The notes beneath the pieces were generated by a model that was not told the origin of the DNA, did not search any database, and saw only the letters and a program-made list of their open reading frames with translations. Below, in pieces: positions 43,670-50,589 of a stretch of 64,000 nucleotides of DNA; the first letter of the stretch is position 1, and every line of letters starts with the position of its first letter. The translations under genes and the position numbers were made by a program. The DNA is from JANQOH01 sp965243325 (GTDB taxonomy: Bacteria; Pseudomonadota; Alphaproteobacteria; UBA7887): assembly GCA_965243325.1 (NCBI GenBank), contig CBDEUQ010000003.1, positions 372,001 through 436,000 of the forward strand, in the 5' to 3' direction.

Positions 43670-44949
43670 GGTGACGTAAGAATTTATGTGTCAGGTGGGA
43701 AGGGGGTACTCCCTGTGGTGACGACAACCACAAACAGGAGCACCCCGCATGTCCCAGCAAGCTGCGACGATCATGAGCCTACCCCAGGCCTTTGAGGTGG
43801 TGAAGGAGATGCAGGCAGGCGGACTGGACTGGGGCGAGGGCTACCGCCCGCTCGGCCGCCAGGCGCTGGCCGAGATCATCGAGGGCCGGATGGCCGAGGC
43901 GGTGGATCGCTGGCTCGACAACCTCGACGCCGGCGCGATGCGCGACCGGCGCAACGGGACCTACCGCCGCTGCCTGCTGAGCGAGCTCGGCGACATCGAG
44001 CTCAACGTGCCGCGCACCCGGCACTTCTGCCCGACCGGGGTTGTGAAGAGCTACGCAAGGCGCGCGCCGGAGATCGACCGTGCCATCCTGGCCGGCTTCG
44101 TGCTGGGGCTTTCGACGCGCAAGGTGGGCGAGGTCCTGCTGGCCCTGCTCGGGCGCCCGGTCTCGGCCGCGACGGTGAGCCGGGTCTCCAAGACGCTCGA
44201 CATGGCGGTCGAGGCCTTCCACCGCAGGCCGCTGAAGAACGCCTACAAGGCGCTGATGCTCGACGGCGTGGTGCTGGCCCGCAAGACCGGCGCCGGCGCG
44301 CTCAGGAGGCCGGTCCTGGTGGCGCTCGGCATCCGCCCCGACGGCAAGAAGGAGATCATCGACTTCCATCTCGCCGTCAGCGAAGGCGCCCGCGAGTGGG
44401 AAGTGTTCCTCAACCGGCTGTACCACCGCGGGCTCACCGGCGAAGGCCTTGAGATGATCTGCGTCGATGGCGGCAAGGGCCTGCTGGCTGCCTTGCCGTT
44501 CGTCTATCCCGGCATCCCGGTTCAGAGGTGCTGGGCGCACAAGATGCGCAACATCCTCAACAAGGTCCGCAAGGCCGACCAGGAGGCCGTCAAGGCCGAT
44601 GTCCACGCCGTCATGAATGCAAAGAGCCGCCGCAAGGCCCAGAGCGCCGCCCGACGCTTCGCCGACCGCTGGCAAAGCACCTACCCCAAGGCCGTCGCCT
44701 GCCTGCGCAGCGATCTCGACGAGCTGCTCACCTGCTTCCGCTACCGGACCCTCGATGAGCGAAAGCGGGTCAGGACCACCAACGCCATCGAACGAAGGTT
44801 CCGGGAGGTCCGCAGACGAACCCGGCCCATGGGAACCTTCCAGGACCGGACCTCAATGGACCGCGTCCTCTACGCGGTATTCATCCACGAAAACAAGTCT
44901 CAGGGAATCAGCACCCCCGTCTCCCTGACACATAACTCTTGACGTTACC
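43670..44949 (+). mobile_element. IS256-family insertion sequence, copy 1
   Basis: A 1280-bp element with imperfect terminal inverted repeats (left GGTGACGTAAG..., right ending ...TTGACGTTACC) flanked by an 8-bp target duplication TCAATTGA at 43662-43669 and 44950-44957. It encodes one transposase on the plus strand. It has inserted in the AT-rich palindrome of the divergent region upstream of the relaxase operon. Copy 2 at 52099-53378 has the same length and apparently identical sequence. Confidence 0.95.
43749..44942 (+). CDS. IS256-family transposase (copy 1)
   Basis: A 397-residue mutator-type DDE transposase from ATG 43749, preceded by CAGGAG. Catalytic residues are visible as the Asp in LMLDGVVL, the Asp in MICVDGGKGL and the Glu in TTNAIERRFREVRRRTRPMG, with the family block RCWAHKMRNILNKV between. 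The frame is intact and matches copy 2 residue for residue. The length is normal for IS256 transposases (about 390-410). The element should be able to move. Confidence 0.95.
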   Translation: MSQQAATIMSLPQAFEVVKEMQAGGLDWGEGYRPLGRQALAEIIEGRMAEAVDRWLDNLDAGAMRDRRNGTYRRCLLSELGDIELNVPRTRHFCPTGVVKSYARRAPEIDRAILAGFVLGLSTRKVGEVLLALLGRPVSAATVSRVSKTLDMAVEAFHRRPLKNAYKALMLDGVVLARKTGAGALRRPVLVALGIRPDGKKEIIDFHLAVSEGAREWEVFLNRLYHRGLTGEGLEMICVDGGKGLLAALPFVYPGIPVQRCWAHKMRNILNKVRKADQEAVKADVHAVMNAKSRRKAQSAARRFADRWQSTYPKAVACLRSDLDELLTCFRYRTLDERKRVRTTNAIERRFREVRRRTRPMGTFQDRTSMDRVLYAVFIHENKSQGISTPVSLTHNS

Positions 44950-45180
44950 TCAATTGAATAGGTGTGAGGCGCTTTCAACTTTAGTTATACGGTGGGCTAC
45001 GGGTTGTCACCGCTCGGTGGTTCCCGATCCGCTATGTAGGCGCGGTGGCTGAGAGTGGGGCCCAGTCCCCTGAAATTGCGGTCGTGGGCGGGGGTTGATA
45101 GAAATTCCTGTGGGCTGGTAACGCCCGGCTGGTGAGTGCTGCGGTTCGCAGTTGCGGCAATGTGAGTGGAGGACGAAAGA

Positions 45181-45549
45181 ATGGCAGGTAAGCTCTATGT
45201 GCTCGGGGATGTCGATCTGGAAGCGATAGATCGTGAACTTGGTTCGTTGCGTCCGGCAAGGGTGGGGGTCGAGACGCTACTTGAAGGGTTGCGAGGTAGG
45301 ATGGCGCGGCAGCTCGCCCGGGGCGTGTCGTTGGAACAGGTGCGGGGAGTGCTGAAGAAGCATGGGGTGGCGGTGAGCGAGCGGCGGCTCCGCGAGTTCA
45401 TCGACGCCGGCGGGGCGGGGGCCGCGGATGCCGATGGTGGTGGCACGGGCGAGGGCGGACCGGGGGCGGAGGAAGAGGCGGGTGCGGGAGGTTCGGCCGC
45501 GGCCGGTGATGCCGGCGAGGCGGCGAGTGCGGTGCACGGACCGGAATAA
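45181..45549 (+). CDS. Small HTH-like protein divergent from the relaxase operon
   Basis: A 122-residue protein from ATG 45181, chosen over 45166 because GGAGGACGAAAG precedes it at good distance. Residues 25-78 are a helical segment of the type seen in plasmid accessory DNA-binding proteins (GRMARQLARGVSLEQVRGVL, then GVAVSERRLREFI). The tail is a low-complexity Gly/Ala/Glu-rich stretch. Its position directly across the candidate oriT from the relaxases suggests an oriT-binding relaxosome accessory or a regulator of the relaxase promoter. The family is not firmly identified. Confidence 0.6.
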   Translation: MAGKLYVLGDVDLEAIDRELGSLRPARVGVETLLEGLRGRMARQLARGVSLEQVRGVLKKHGVAVSERRLREFIDAGGAGAADADGGGTGEGGPGAEEEAGAGGSAAAGDAGEAASAVHGPE

Positions 45550-45553
45550 AAAA

Positions 45554-45592
45554 AAGGCCGTCCCCGCGCCGGTGACGGCGGAGGACGGCCTT
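45554..45592 (-). terminator. Rho-independent terminator for the minus-strand gene 45617-45838
   Basis: A perfect 10-bp stem AAGGCCGTCC / GGACGGCCTT. The plus strand has a run of eight or more A before the stem, which gives a T-tract after the hairpin on the minus strand. It lies between convergent genes. Confidence 0.85.
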
Positions 45593-45616
45593 GGTGGTGG
45601 GGCGGGGTCGGTGGGA

Positions 45617-45838
45617 TCAGGCGGGGTTGTGGTGAAAGAGGATGGTGCCGGGGCCGCGTAGGGAGAAGACGAAGGTCGCGTGGTCGGGGTAGTGGCGAAC
45701 GCGGCGGCGGGCTTGCGTGAGTGCGTGGTCGAGGTTGGTGGCGTAGAGCGGCGCGACGTCGTTGAACCATTCGCTGTTGACGGTGCGGACGGTGAAGCGT
45801 TGGCCGGGTTGCTCGTCGACGGGGGTCGGGAGGGGCAT
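45617..45838 (-). CDS. Small hypothetical protein
   Basis: 73 residues from ATG 45838 with a GGA-type site upstream. Segments such as FTVRTVNSEWFNDVAPLYA and a C-terminal beta pair (ATFVFSLRGPGTILFHH) look like a compact alpha-beta fold. No family is recognised. It is followed within 25 bp by a strong terminator, so it ends a transcription unit that may include the next gene upstream. Confidence 0.55.
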   Translation of the reverse strand: MPLPTPVDEQPGQRFTVRTVNSEWFNDVAPLYATNLDHALTQARRRVRHYPDHATFVFSLRGPGTILFHHNPA

Positions 45839-45868
45839 GGCTGCGTCCTTGTGGTGATGCGGGTTGCG

Positions 45869-46108
45869 TCAGCCCCACAGGGGGTGTGTGTGGATCCAGC
45901 GTTCTGTTTCGGCGCGGAGCTTGCTGCGGTCGGTGACGCGCTTCCAGCCGCGGTAATCGTCCGCGAGGTGGACGAGGTAGTCGTGGGTCCCCGGGGTGAG
46001 GACGCTCTCGGCCTTGTAGATTGAACCGACGGCCTTGTTGTCGAGGTAGATGTAGACCTCGTCGTCGACGGCGGCGCCGAAGGTGATGTCGAGTGCGTGG
46101 CGGCCCAT
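45869..46108 (-). CDS. Small hypothetical protein
   Basis: 79 residues from ATG 46108 behind GGGAGGACACC. The sequence has acidic N-terminal strands (GAAVDDEVYIYLDNKAVGS) and a Trp/His-rich C-terminus (ERWIHTHPLWG). There is no signal peptide or membrane segment and no family is recognised. It is probably cotranscribed with the gene ending at 45617. Confidence 0.55.
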   Translation of the reverse strand: MGRHALDITFGAAVDDEVYIYLDNKAVGSIYKAESVLTPGTHDYLVHLADDYRGWKRVTDRSKLRAETERWIHTHPLWG

Positions 46109-46201
46109 GGTGTCCTCCCTTGGGGTTCACGATCGACAGGCCGTACTTCGACTCATGGCGCGGACATCGCGGGCGGCACGGTGCTGGCTTGAAAAAAGAA
46201 G

Positions 46202-46238
46202 AGCCCGATCCGTGGGAGAGGAGAGGCGGATCGGGGCT
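46202..46238 (-). terminator. GCCCGATCCG-type terminator hairpin
   Basis: AGCCCGATCCG pairs with CGGATCGGGGCT (one bulged G). A run rich in A on the plus strand (46191-46200) gives a T-rich tail on the minus strand. It ends the unit at 46247. Relatives of this hairpin recur at 46558, 47844, 48891, 49552 and 49838. Confidence 0.75.
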
Positions 46239-46246
46239 TGGCGCAG

Positions 46247-46486
46247 CTACGCGTGGTCGCGGAGAAAGTCGCGGTCGCCGGTGGCGTCTATGTAGTCGAG
46301 TATCTTCTGCGCTTCTGGCTCGGTGGCGAAGTATTCGCTGTCGCGAGAGCCGGGCTCGGTGTAACCGTCGCCGTGCCACAATGTGCCGATGTAGTAGCCG
46401 GCGGCGGAGCGGAGGACCTGGAGGTGGGAGTAGCGGCCGGGTTCGGGATCGACGGGCATCGTGTCGACGATCTTGGAGCGGGCCAT
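46247..46486 (-). CDS. Small hypothetical protein
   Basis: 79 residues from ATG 46486. It contains YSHLQVLRSAAGYYIGTLWH and a C-terminal helix (EAQKILDYIDATGDRDFL). It resembles a short accessory protein with a mixed alpha-beta core; no family is recognised. It forms a single-gene unit: its own leader, then a terminator 9 bp after the stop. Confidence 0.55.
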   Translation of the reverse strand: MARSKIVDTMPVDPEPGRYSHLQVLRSAAGYYIGTLWHGDGYTEPGSRDSEYFATEPEAQKILDYIDATGDRDFLRDHA

Positions 46487-46557
46487 TGGTGCCTCGGTTG
46501 GTGTGGTTGACGGGGTGCATTGTGGCTTGGGCGTGATCGAGGTGGCAAACGAAAGAT

Positions 46558-46595
46558 AGGCCCGATCCGCGCGAGAGGAGACGCGGATCGGGCCT
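46558..46595 (-). terminator. Perfect 14-bp terminator hairpin after ssb copy 1
   Basis: AGGCCCGATCCGCG pairs perfectly with CGCGGATCGGGCCT. The minus-strand tail is only weakly T-rich (ATCTTTC). It lies 27 bp beyond the ssb stop and belongs to the recurrent hairpin family of this region. Confidence 0.7.
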
Positions 46596-46621
46596 GGGTT
46601 GGGGAGGCAGGCGGGGGCCCC

Positions 46622-47053
46622 TCAGTACGGGATGTCGTCGTTGAAATCCTCGGCGGAGACCGGCGGGGCGGCCGCGGGCGTCGTCGTCGGTGCGGCGCCG
46701 GCGTTCGGCGACTTGTCGAGGAAGTTCACCCGGCCGCCGGGGACGATGATGATCTCGGTGGTGTACCGGTCCTTGCCGTCGCGGTCCTGCCACTTCCGGG
46801 TCTGGAGCTTGCCCTGGACGTAGGCGAGGCGGCCCTTGAGGCAATGCGTCTTCAGAACCTCGACGAGGCCGGGCTGGAACGTGGTGACGCGGTGCCACTC
46901 GACCTTGTCGACCCACTGGCCGGTCTTCTTGTCGCGGTAGCCCTCGTCCGTGGCGACGGAGAAGTTGGCGACGGAGCCGCCGTTGGGGAGGTTGCGGATC
47001 TCGGCGTTGTTGCCGACGCGACCGATGATCTGTGCCTGGTTGAGACCGTACAT
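46622..47053 (-). CDS. ssb: Single-stranded DNA-binding protein, copy 1
   Basis: A 143-residue SSB with an OB fold (residues 1-110: IIGRVGNNAEIRNLPNG, VEWHRVTTF, GRLAYVQGKLQTRKW), a Pro/Ala linker and the canonical acidic tip DDIPY that recruits partner proteins. It would coat single-stranded DNA during transfer or repair. It is preceded by a conserved leader (47054-47141) and followed by a terminator. The OB folds of the three SSBs in this cluster differ at only a few positions, so the copies arose by recent duplication. Confidence 0.95.
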   Translation of the reverse strand: MYGLNQAQIIGRVGNNAEIRNLPNGGSVANFSVATDEGYRDKKTGQWVDKVEWHRVTTFQPGLVEVLKTHCLKGRLAYVQGKLQTRKWQDRDGKDRYTTEIIIVPGGRVNFLDKSPNAGAAPTTTPAAAPPVSAEDFNDDIPY

Positions 47054-47141
47054 GGTGGTTCTCCGTGTTCAGGGTTTCGACGATGTCTGGCGGGGCGTGT
47101 CCCCGTCCGTGTCATTTATTCGGCGCCCTCCTTCCCCTCTC
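47054..47141 (-). promoter_or_regulatory. Conserved ssb leader with hairpin (copy 1)
   Basis: Nearly identical to the leader of ssb copy 2 over about 65 bp next to the start codon and clearly related to those at 50388 and 51418. It contains a 5-bp stem hairpin (CGGGG/CCCCG, 47091-47105), an upstream GGGAAGG-rich block, and a short reading frame (MTRTGTRPARH) that overlaps the ssb start out of frame. Confidence 0.55.
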
Positions 47142-47210
47142 TTCGGCGCCTGCGGCCGGCAGGACGTGGCCTTGGGGAACGTGGCGGAGGCGGCGGGTCG
47201 GGTCTTGGGG

Positions 47211-47705
47211 TCAAGCGACGCGGGCTTCGAGATGGTCGACGACGCTCTGCGTGAGTGCGAGGAGGTCGCTGTAGGAATGCGTCGGGTTGTGGTTCCATTG
47301 GTCGAGCGCGATGAAGCGGCGGGGGTGCTGCGGCTGGAACGGGTCAAAGGCCGGCACGCGCATCGAGCCGAGGCGAGCGTAGAGCGAGGCCATGCGTTCG
47401 GCGGTCGGGACGGCGCAGGCGAAGTTGAGCCGGAGGACCCGGGTGGTGTGGATGTAGACGGCGGCGGGAAGGGAGACGCGGTGGGGGTTGTCGGGGGTGA
47501 GGGCGCCGAGTCTGGCGGGCCATTTCGTACCGTTGTTGTCGATGGCGGAGAGGGACCCGTCGGGATCGAGGTGGAGCGGGTCGCCGTCGTCGTCGTAGCC
47601 GAACCGCCATTCGTCGTGGCGATGCCAGCGGGTGAAGTCATCGGCGAAGGTGGCGTGGACGAGACGTGCGATCTCGAGCTGGTGGGAGAGTGTCAGCGTG
47701 TCCAT
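47211..47705 (-). CDS. Hypothetical protein between ssb copies
   Basis: 164 residues from ATG 47705 with a GGAGGATCC site. N-terminal helix LSHQLEIARLVHATFADDF, then a Trp/Asp-rich region (WRFGYDDDGDPLHLDPDG) and a C-terminal helix (SDLLALTQSVVDHLEARV). No recognised family and no export signal. It lies in the same orientation as the ssb genes. Confidence 0.6.
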   Translation of the reverse strand: MDTLTLSHQLEIARLVHATFADDFTRWHRHDEWRFGYDDDGDPLHLDPDGSLSAIDNNGTKWPARLGALTPDNPHRVSLPAAVYIHTTRVLRLNFACAVPTAERMASLYARLGSMRVPAFDPFQPQHPRRFIALDQWNHNPTHSYSDLLALTQSVVDHLEARVA

Positions 47706-47843
47706 GGGATCCTCCGGTAGGGTGTGACGGCGGTGGGCGGCGGGCTGCGGGGAGCCGGCGGGCCGCCGTGGTGAGGTGGGCCGGGGCCCGGCATGTCGCC
47801 CGCGGGAAGCTGTCCTTCAACTCGGGTTGGCAAACGCAAGAGA

Positions 47844-47878
47844 GGCCCGATCCGCGGGGAGGAGGCGCGGATCGGGCC
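47844..47878 (-). terminator. Perfect 13-bp terminator hairpin after ssb copy 2
   Basis: GGCCCGATCCGCG pairs with CGCGGATCGGGCC. It lies 19 bp downstream of the ssb stop on the minus strand. The tail is T-poor (TCTCTTGCG). Confidence 0.65.
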
Positions 47879-47896
47879 GGGGTGTTGGGGGACGAA

Positions 47897-48331
47897 TCAG
47901 AACGGGATGGTTTCGTCCATCTCGCTCGTGGCCCTGTCGTGGGCGGGCGCCGGCGCGGCGGGGGTCGGGGAGGCGCTGGCGTTCGGGGAGCGATCGAGGA
48001 AGTTCACGCGGCCGCCGGGGACGATGATGATCTCGGTGGTGTAGCGGTCGTTGCCGTCGCGGTCCTGCCACTTGCGGGTCTGCAGCTTGCCCTGCACATA
48101 GGCGAGGCGGCCCTTGAGGCAATGCGTCTTGAGAACGTCGACCAGCCCGGGCTGGAACGTGGTGACGCGGTGCCACTCGACCCTGTCGACCCACTGACCG
48201 GTCTTCTTGTCGCGGTAGCCCTCGTCCGTGGCGACGGAGAAGTTGGCGACGGAGCCGCCGTTGGGGAGGTTGCGGATCTCGGCGTTGTTGCCGACGCGAC
48301 CGATGATCTGTGCCTGGTTGAGACCGTACAT
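47897..48331 (-). CDS. ssb: Single-stranded DNA-binding protein, copy 2
   Basis: 144 residues with the same OB fold as copy 1 (only a few substitutions, for example VDRVEW for VDKVEW) but a different linker and an acidic tip DETIPF. Both the tip and the trimeric domain organisation (OB, linker, tip) are complete, so it should be functional. It has the same leader type and terminator type as copy 1, showing that the whole transcription unit was duplicated. Confidence 0.95.
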   Translation of the reverse strand: MYGLNQAQIIGRVGNNAEIRNLPNGGSVANFSVATDEGYRDKKTGQWVDRVEWHRVTTFQPGLVDVLKTHCLKGRLAYVQGKLQTRKWQDRDGNDRYTTEIIIVPGGRVNFLDRSPNASASPTPAAPAPAHDRATSEMDETIPF

Positions 48332-48420
48332 GGTGGTTCTCCGTGTTCAGGGTTTCGACGATGTCTGGCGGGGCGTGTCCCCGTCCGTGTCATTCATCGG
48401 GCGCCTTCCTTCTCCTCTCT
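48332..48420 (-). promoter_or_regulatory. Conserved ssb leader with hairpin (copy 2)
   Basis: Same architecture as the leader at 47054: hairpin CGGGG/CCCCG at 48369-48383, a conserved ATGACACGG start of a short overlapping frame, and the GGAAGG-rich block at its far end. Confidence 0.55.
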
Positions 48421-48489
48421 GGGGTGCCTGCGGGGTGCAGGGCGCGGCCTGGAAGAACGGGGCGAGCGCCGGCGGGCGAGGGTGTGTCG

Positions 48490-48795
48490 TCAGGTACGGA
48501 AGTCGGCGAGCTGGGCGGCGGCCCATGCCGCGGCGCGCTCGAGAACGTGTCCGTGGCACGGCTTGGGCGCGCACCAGCAAGCCAGCGTCTTGCCGTGGAG
48601 GGCGGCGAGATCGGTGAGAGTGAGCTCGCCGGCGCGGATGCGGCGCCAGAGGTTCGCGCGATAGAGGGCGATCACGTCGGCGCGGGTTCCGTCGCGGCCG
48701 ATGACGTACGGGTTTCCCCAGCGGGTGCGGCGGTCGATGCGCACCGCGGCGGCGGCGCCGGCGTCCGGGATGTGCTTCAGATTGACGACGGCCAT
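48490..48795 (-). CDS. DUF4326 protein
   Basis: 101 residues from ATG 48795 behind GGAGGACATC. Family features: RIDRRTRWGNPYVIGRDGTR, then the helix VIALYRANLWRRI, and the C-terminal motif LACWCAPKPCHGHVL with two conserved Cys and His. DUF4326 proteins are common on phages and plasmids and have no established function; the Cys/His cluster could bind metal. The first 20 residues (MAVVNLKHIPDAGAAAAVRI) resemble those of the product of 48943-49251. Confidence 0.8.
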   Translation of the reverse strand: MAVVNLKHIPDAGAAAAVRIDRRTRWGNPYVIGRDGTRADVIALYRANLWRRIRAGELTLTDLAALHGKTLACWCAPKPCHGHVLERAAAWAAAQLADFRT

Positions 48796-48890
48796 GATGT
48801 CCTCCGGTGCTGTTCGCCGGCGATCGGCCGCCCTTCGACTCTGCGCGCCGCGGGCGGCGCGATGGCGGGGTGGAGGCGATGAAAGGAAGG

Positions 48891-48922
48891 CCCGGTCCGC
48901 GCGGACGACGGCGCGGACCGGG
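48891..48922 (-). terminator. 12-bp terminator hairpin of the recurrent family
   Basis: CCCGGTCCGCGC pairs perfectly with GCGCGGACCGGG. It stands 20 bp past the stop at 48943. A base change from the GATCC form to GGTCC is matched on the other arm. Confidence 0.65.
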
Positions 48923-48942
48923 CGGGCGGATGAGGTGGGGGT

Positions 48943-49251
48943 TCAGGCGTCGTAGCGCATGCGGGCCCAGATGTCGGCGTACTGGTTGTAGTAGTCGAAC
49001 CAGTCCGCGATGGCGGGCTTGACGGCGTCGGCGGCGTTGGGGATTGCGACGATGCCGTGGCCGTCGATGCGGACGAAGTAGCGGCGTTCCTGGAGGTGGA
49101 GGCCGATGTCGTGGTTCTCGGCGCTGACGGTGCCGATCTCCTCGCCGTTTGCGACGATGCGCGCGACGTTGGGCCGGGTGGTGCGGAACTGGATGCGGAC
49201 GCGGCCGGCGGCGGCGGCGCGCGAGATGGTCTTCAGATCGGTGACGGCCAT
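48943..49251 (-). CDS. Small hypothetical protein
   Basis: 102 residues from ATG 49251 behind GGGGAGGACGCC. The N-terminus MAVTDLKTISRAAAAGRVRI resembles the start of the DUF4326 gene downstream, followed by strands (ANGEEIGTVSAENHDIGLHL) and a Trp/Tyr-rich helix (ADWFDYYNQYADIWARMRY). No recognised family. It is a one-gene unit with its own terminator and a 39-bp repeat 235 bp upstream. Confidence 0.6.
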   Translation of the reverse strand: MAVTDLKTISRAAAAGRVRIQFRTTRPNVARIVANGEEIGTVSAENHDIGLHLQERRYFVRIDGHGIVAIPNAADAVKPAIADWFDYYNQYADIWARMRYDA

Positions 49252-49485
49252 GGCGTCCTCCCCTGGGGTTTGCCCCCGGCCCGCCGCCCTTTCCCTCCCG
49301 ACATCGGCGCGCGGCGCGACGCGGTTGAAGAAGGCGCGGCGCGGCTGCAGGCGGGGAGGTGCGGAGCGGTCGGCGGCGAGTTCCCGGCACGGCGACGGGG
49401 ACCCGCGCGGGTGCGCGGGCGCTGCGGCGGGAGACGGCCCGGGCATGATGACGGCGTGTCGTCCGGTGCCGGATTCGCGGGCGGC

Positions 49486-49524
49486 GGAGCAAGCGGACAA
49501 AATGGCCGTTTGGCGTTTGTTCGG
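49486..49524. repeat. 39-bp conserved intergenic repeat, copy A
   Basis: One of three closely related 39-bp elements (others at 53439 and 54765), each upstream of a minus-strand gene. All share GGAGCAAG at one end, CCGTTTG in the middle and TTGTTCGG at the other end. The minus strand has two AAACG words 8 bp apart. It could be an operator or promoter element. Confidence 0.6.
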
Positions 49525-49551
49525 GGAGCGCCGGCGGCGCCAGGAAGAAAG

Positions 49552-49587
49552 GCCCGATCCGCGCGTTGGGGATGACGCGGACCGGGC
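49552..49587 (-). terminator. Terminator hairpin after the 18-codon gene
   Basis: GCCCGATCCGCG pairs with CGCGGACCGGGC (one mismatch or wobble). The minus-strand tail is CTTTCTTCC. It stands directly after the tiny reading frame at 49593-49649. Confidence 0.6.
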
Positions 49588-49592
49588 ATGAC

Positions 49593-49649
49593 TTAGTCGT
49601 CGGGGCGGGGGGCGGGTCCCCCGGGAATGAGCGGTGTGGAGATTTTCAT
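49593..49649 (-). CDS. Possible 18-residue peptide gene
   Basis: ATG 49649 is preceded by a strong, well-spaced GGAGGTT site and the frame ends at TAA 49593. The peptide MKISTPLIPGGPAPRPDD is Pro-rich. A terminator of the local family follows at once. Coding is suggested by the signals around it, not by the sequence itself. It could instead be a leader remnant. Confidence 0.35.
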   Translation of the reverse strand: MKISTPLIPGGPAPRPDD

Positions 49650-49837
49650 GGCGGAACCTCCGTGTGTTGTGCGTGGGATCGGTGATGGTGGTGGTGGCGG
49701 TGGTGATGGTGGTTTGTGTTTGACCCTGTCGGTCACGCGGAAGCCGCCTCCCTCTAACTCGGGGAGGTGGTGTGCCGCGCGGTCTAGGGGTGCGAGTGGC
49801 GGGAAGGTGGGGAGGAGAGGGTTGGGCCAGGAGGAAA

Positions 49838-49872
49838 GGCCCGATCCGCTGGGAGGAGATGCGGATCGGGCC
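49838..49872 (-). terminator. Terminator hairpin downstream of ssb copy 3
   Basis: GGCCCGATCCGC pairs perfectly with GCGGATCGGGCC. It lies about 145 bp past the stop of ssb copy 3, farther than in the other units, with non-coding sequence between. Confidence 0.6.
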
Positions 49873-50015
49873 GGTAGGCGTAGGGCCGGGGTCGCTGAGA
49901 GGATCGGGTCTTGCTGCCGAGGCCGGGGGATGGCCGTGGGCGCCCGATGCGGTCTGTGGCGAGCCCGGCGCGGTGTCCGAAGCGGGGCGGACGTCTACGC
50001 CGGTGGGTAGGTGGA

Positions 50016-50387
50016 CTACGACGCGGCGGGGGCGGCGTTGGGGGAGCGGTCGAGGAAGTTCACGCGGCCGCCGGGAACGATCAGGATCTCGGTGGTGTAG
50101 CGATCGTTGCCGTCGCGGTGCTGCCACTTGCGGGTCTGGAGCTTGCCCTGCACATAGGCGAGGCGGCCCTTGACGCAATGGGTCTTCAGAACCTCGACCA
50201 GCCCGGGCTGGAACGTGGTGACGCGGTGCCACTCGACCTTGTCGACCCACTGGCCGGTCTTCTTGTCGCGGTAGCCCTCGTCCGTGGCGACCGAGAAGTT
50301 GGCGACGGAGCCGCCGTTGGGGAGGTTGCGGATCTCGGCGTTGTTGCCGACGCGGCCGATGATCTGGACCTGGTTGAGACCGTGCAT
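50016..50387 (-). CDS. ssb: Single-stranded DNA-binding protein, copy 3, lacking the acidic tip
   Basis: 123 residues from ATG 50387. The OB fold is complete and nearly the same as in copies 1 and 2 (VQIIGRVGNNAEIRNLPNG, YTTEILIVPGGRVNFLD). The protein stops after SPNAAPAAS, so the linker is cut short and the DDIPF-type tip is missing. No other frame downstream restores a tip. Such a protein could bind single strands without recruiting the usual SSB partners, or form mixed tetramers with the other copies. Its leader is of the same family but more diverged. Confidence 0.9.
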   Translation of the reverse strand: MHGLNQVQIIGRVGNNAEIRNLPNGGSVANFSVATDEGYRDKKTGQWVDKVEWHRVTTFQPGLVEVLKTHCVKGRLAYVQGKLQTRKWQHRDGNDRYTTEILIVPGGRVNFLDRSPNAAPAAS

Positions 50388-50478
50388 GGGAGGTACTCCT
50401 GGGTTCGGGTTTTCGACGTTGGTTCGGAGGGCGTTCGACCCTTCCGTGTCATCCGACCAGCGCCTTCCTTCCCCTCTC
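50388..50478 (-). promoter_or_regulatory. Conserved ssb leader with hairpin (copy 3)
   Basis: Related to the leaders at 47054 and 48332. The hairpin at 50428-50442 has a different stem sequence (AGGGU/GCCCU on the RNA, one wobble pair), keeping the fold. A short ATGACACGG frame (MTRKGRTPSEP) overlaps the ssb start. Confidence 0.5.
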
Positions 50479-50589
50479 GTCGCCGGCGCGCGACACGGCG
50501 GTGCCCGTTGGGACCGGGCGCCGCGGCGTGCGCGCGTGAATGCGCAGTGCGTCGCGCCGGCGGGCAGGGAGGCGGTGTGGGGTGGCGGG

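Larger units (their letters stand above)
43412..45180. other. Divergent relaxase/45181 intergenic region split by an IS; candidate oriT
   Basis: Without the IS this region is about 480 bp between the minus-strand relaxase operon and a plus-strand small DNA-binding-like gene, the usual place for oriT and divergent promoters. It is more AT-rich than its surroundings. It contains a TCAATT-C-AATTGA inverted repeat at the IS target (joined across the IS) and a CACCG-CT-CGGTG hairpin at 45008-45019. No nic site can be proved from sequence alone. Confidence 0.4.
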
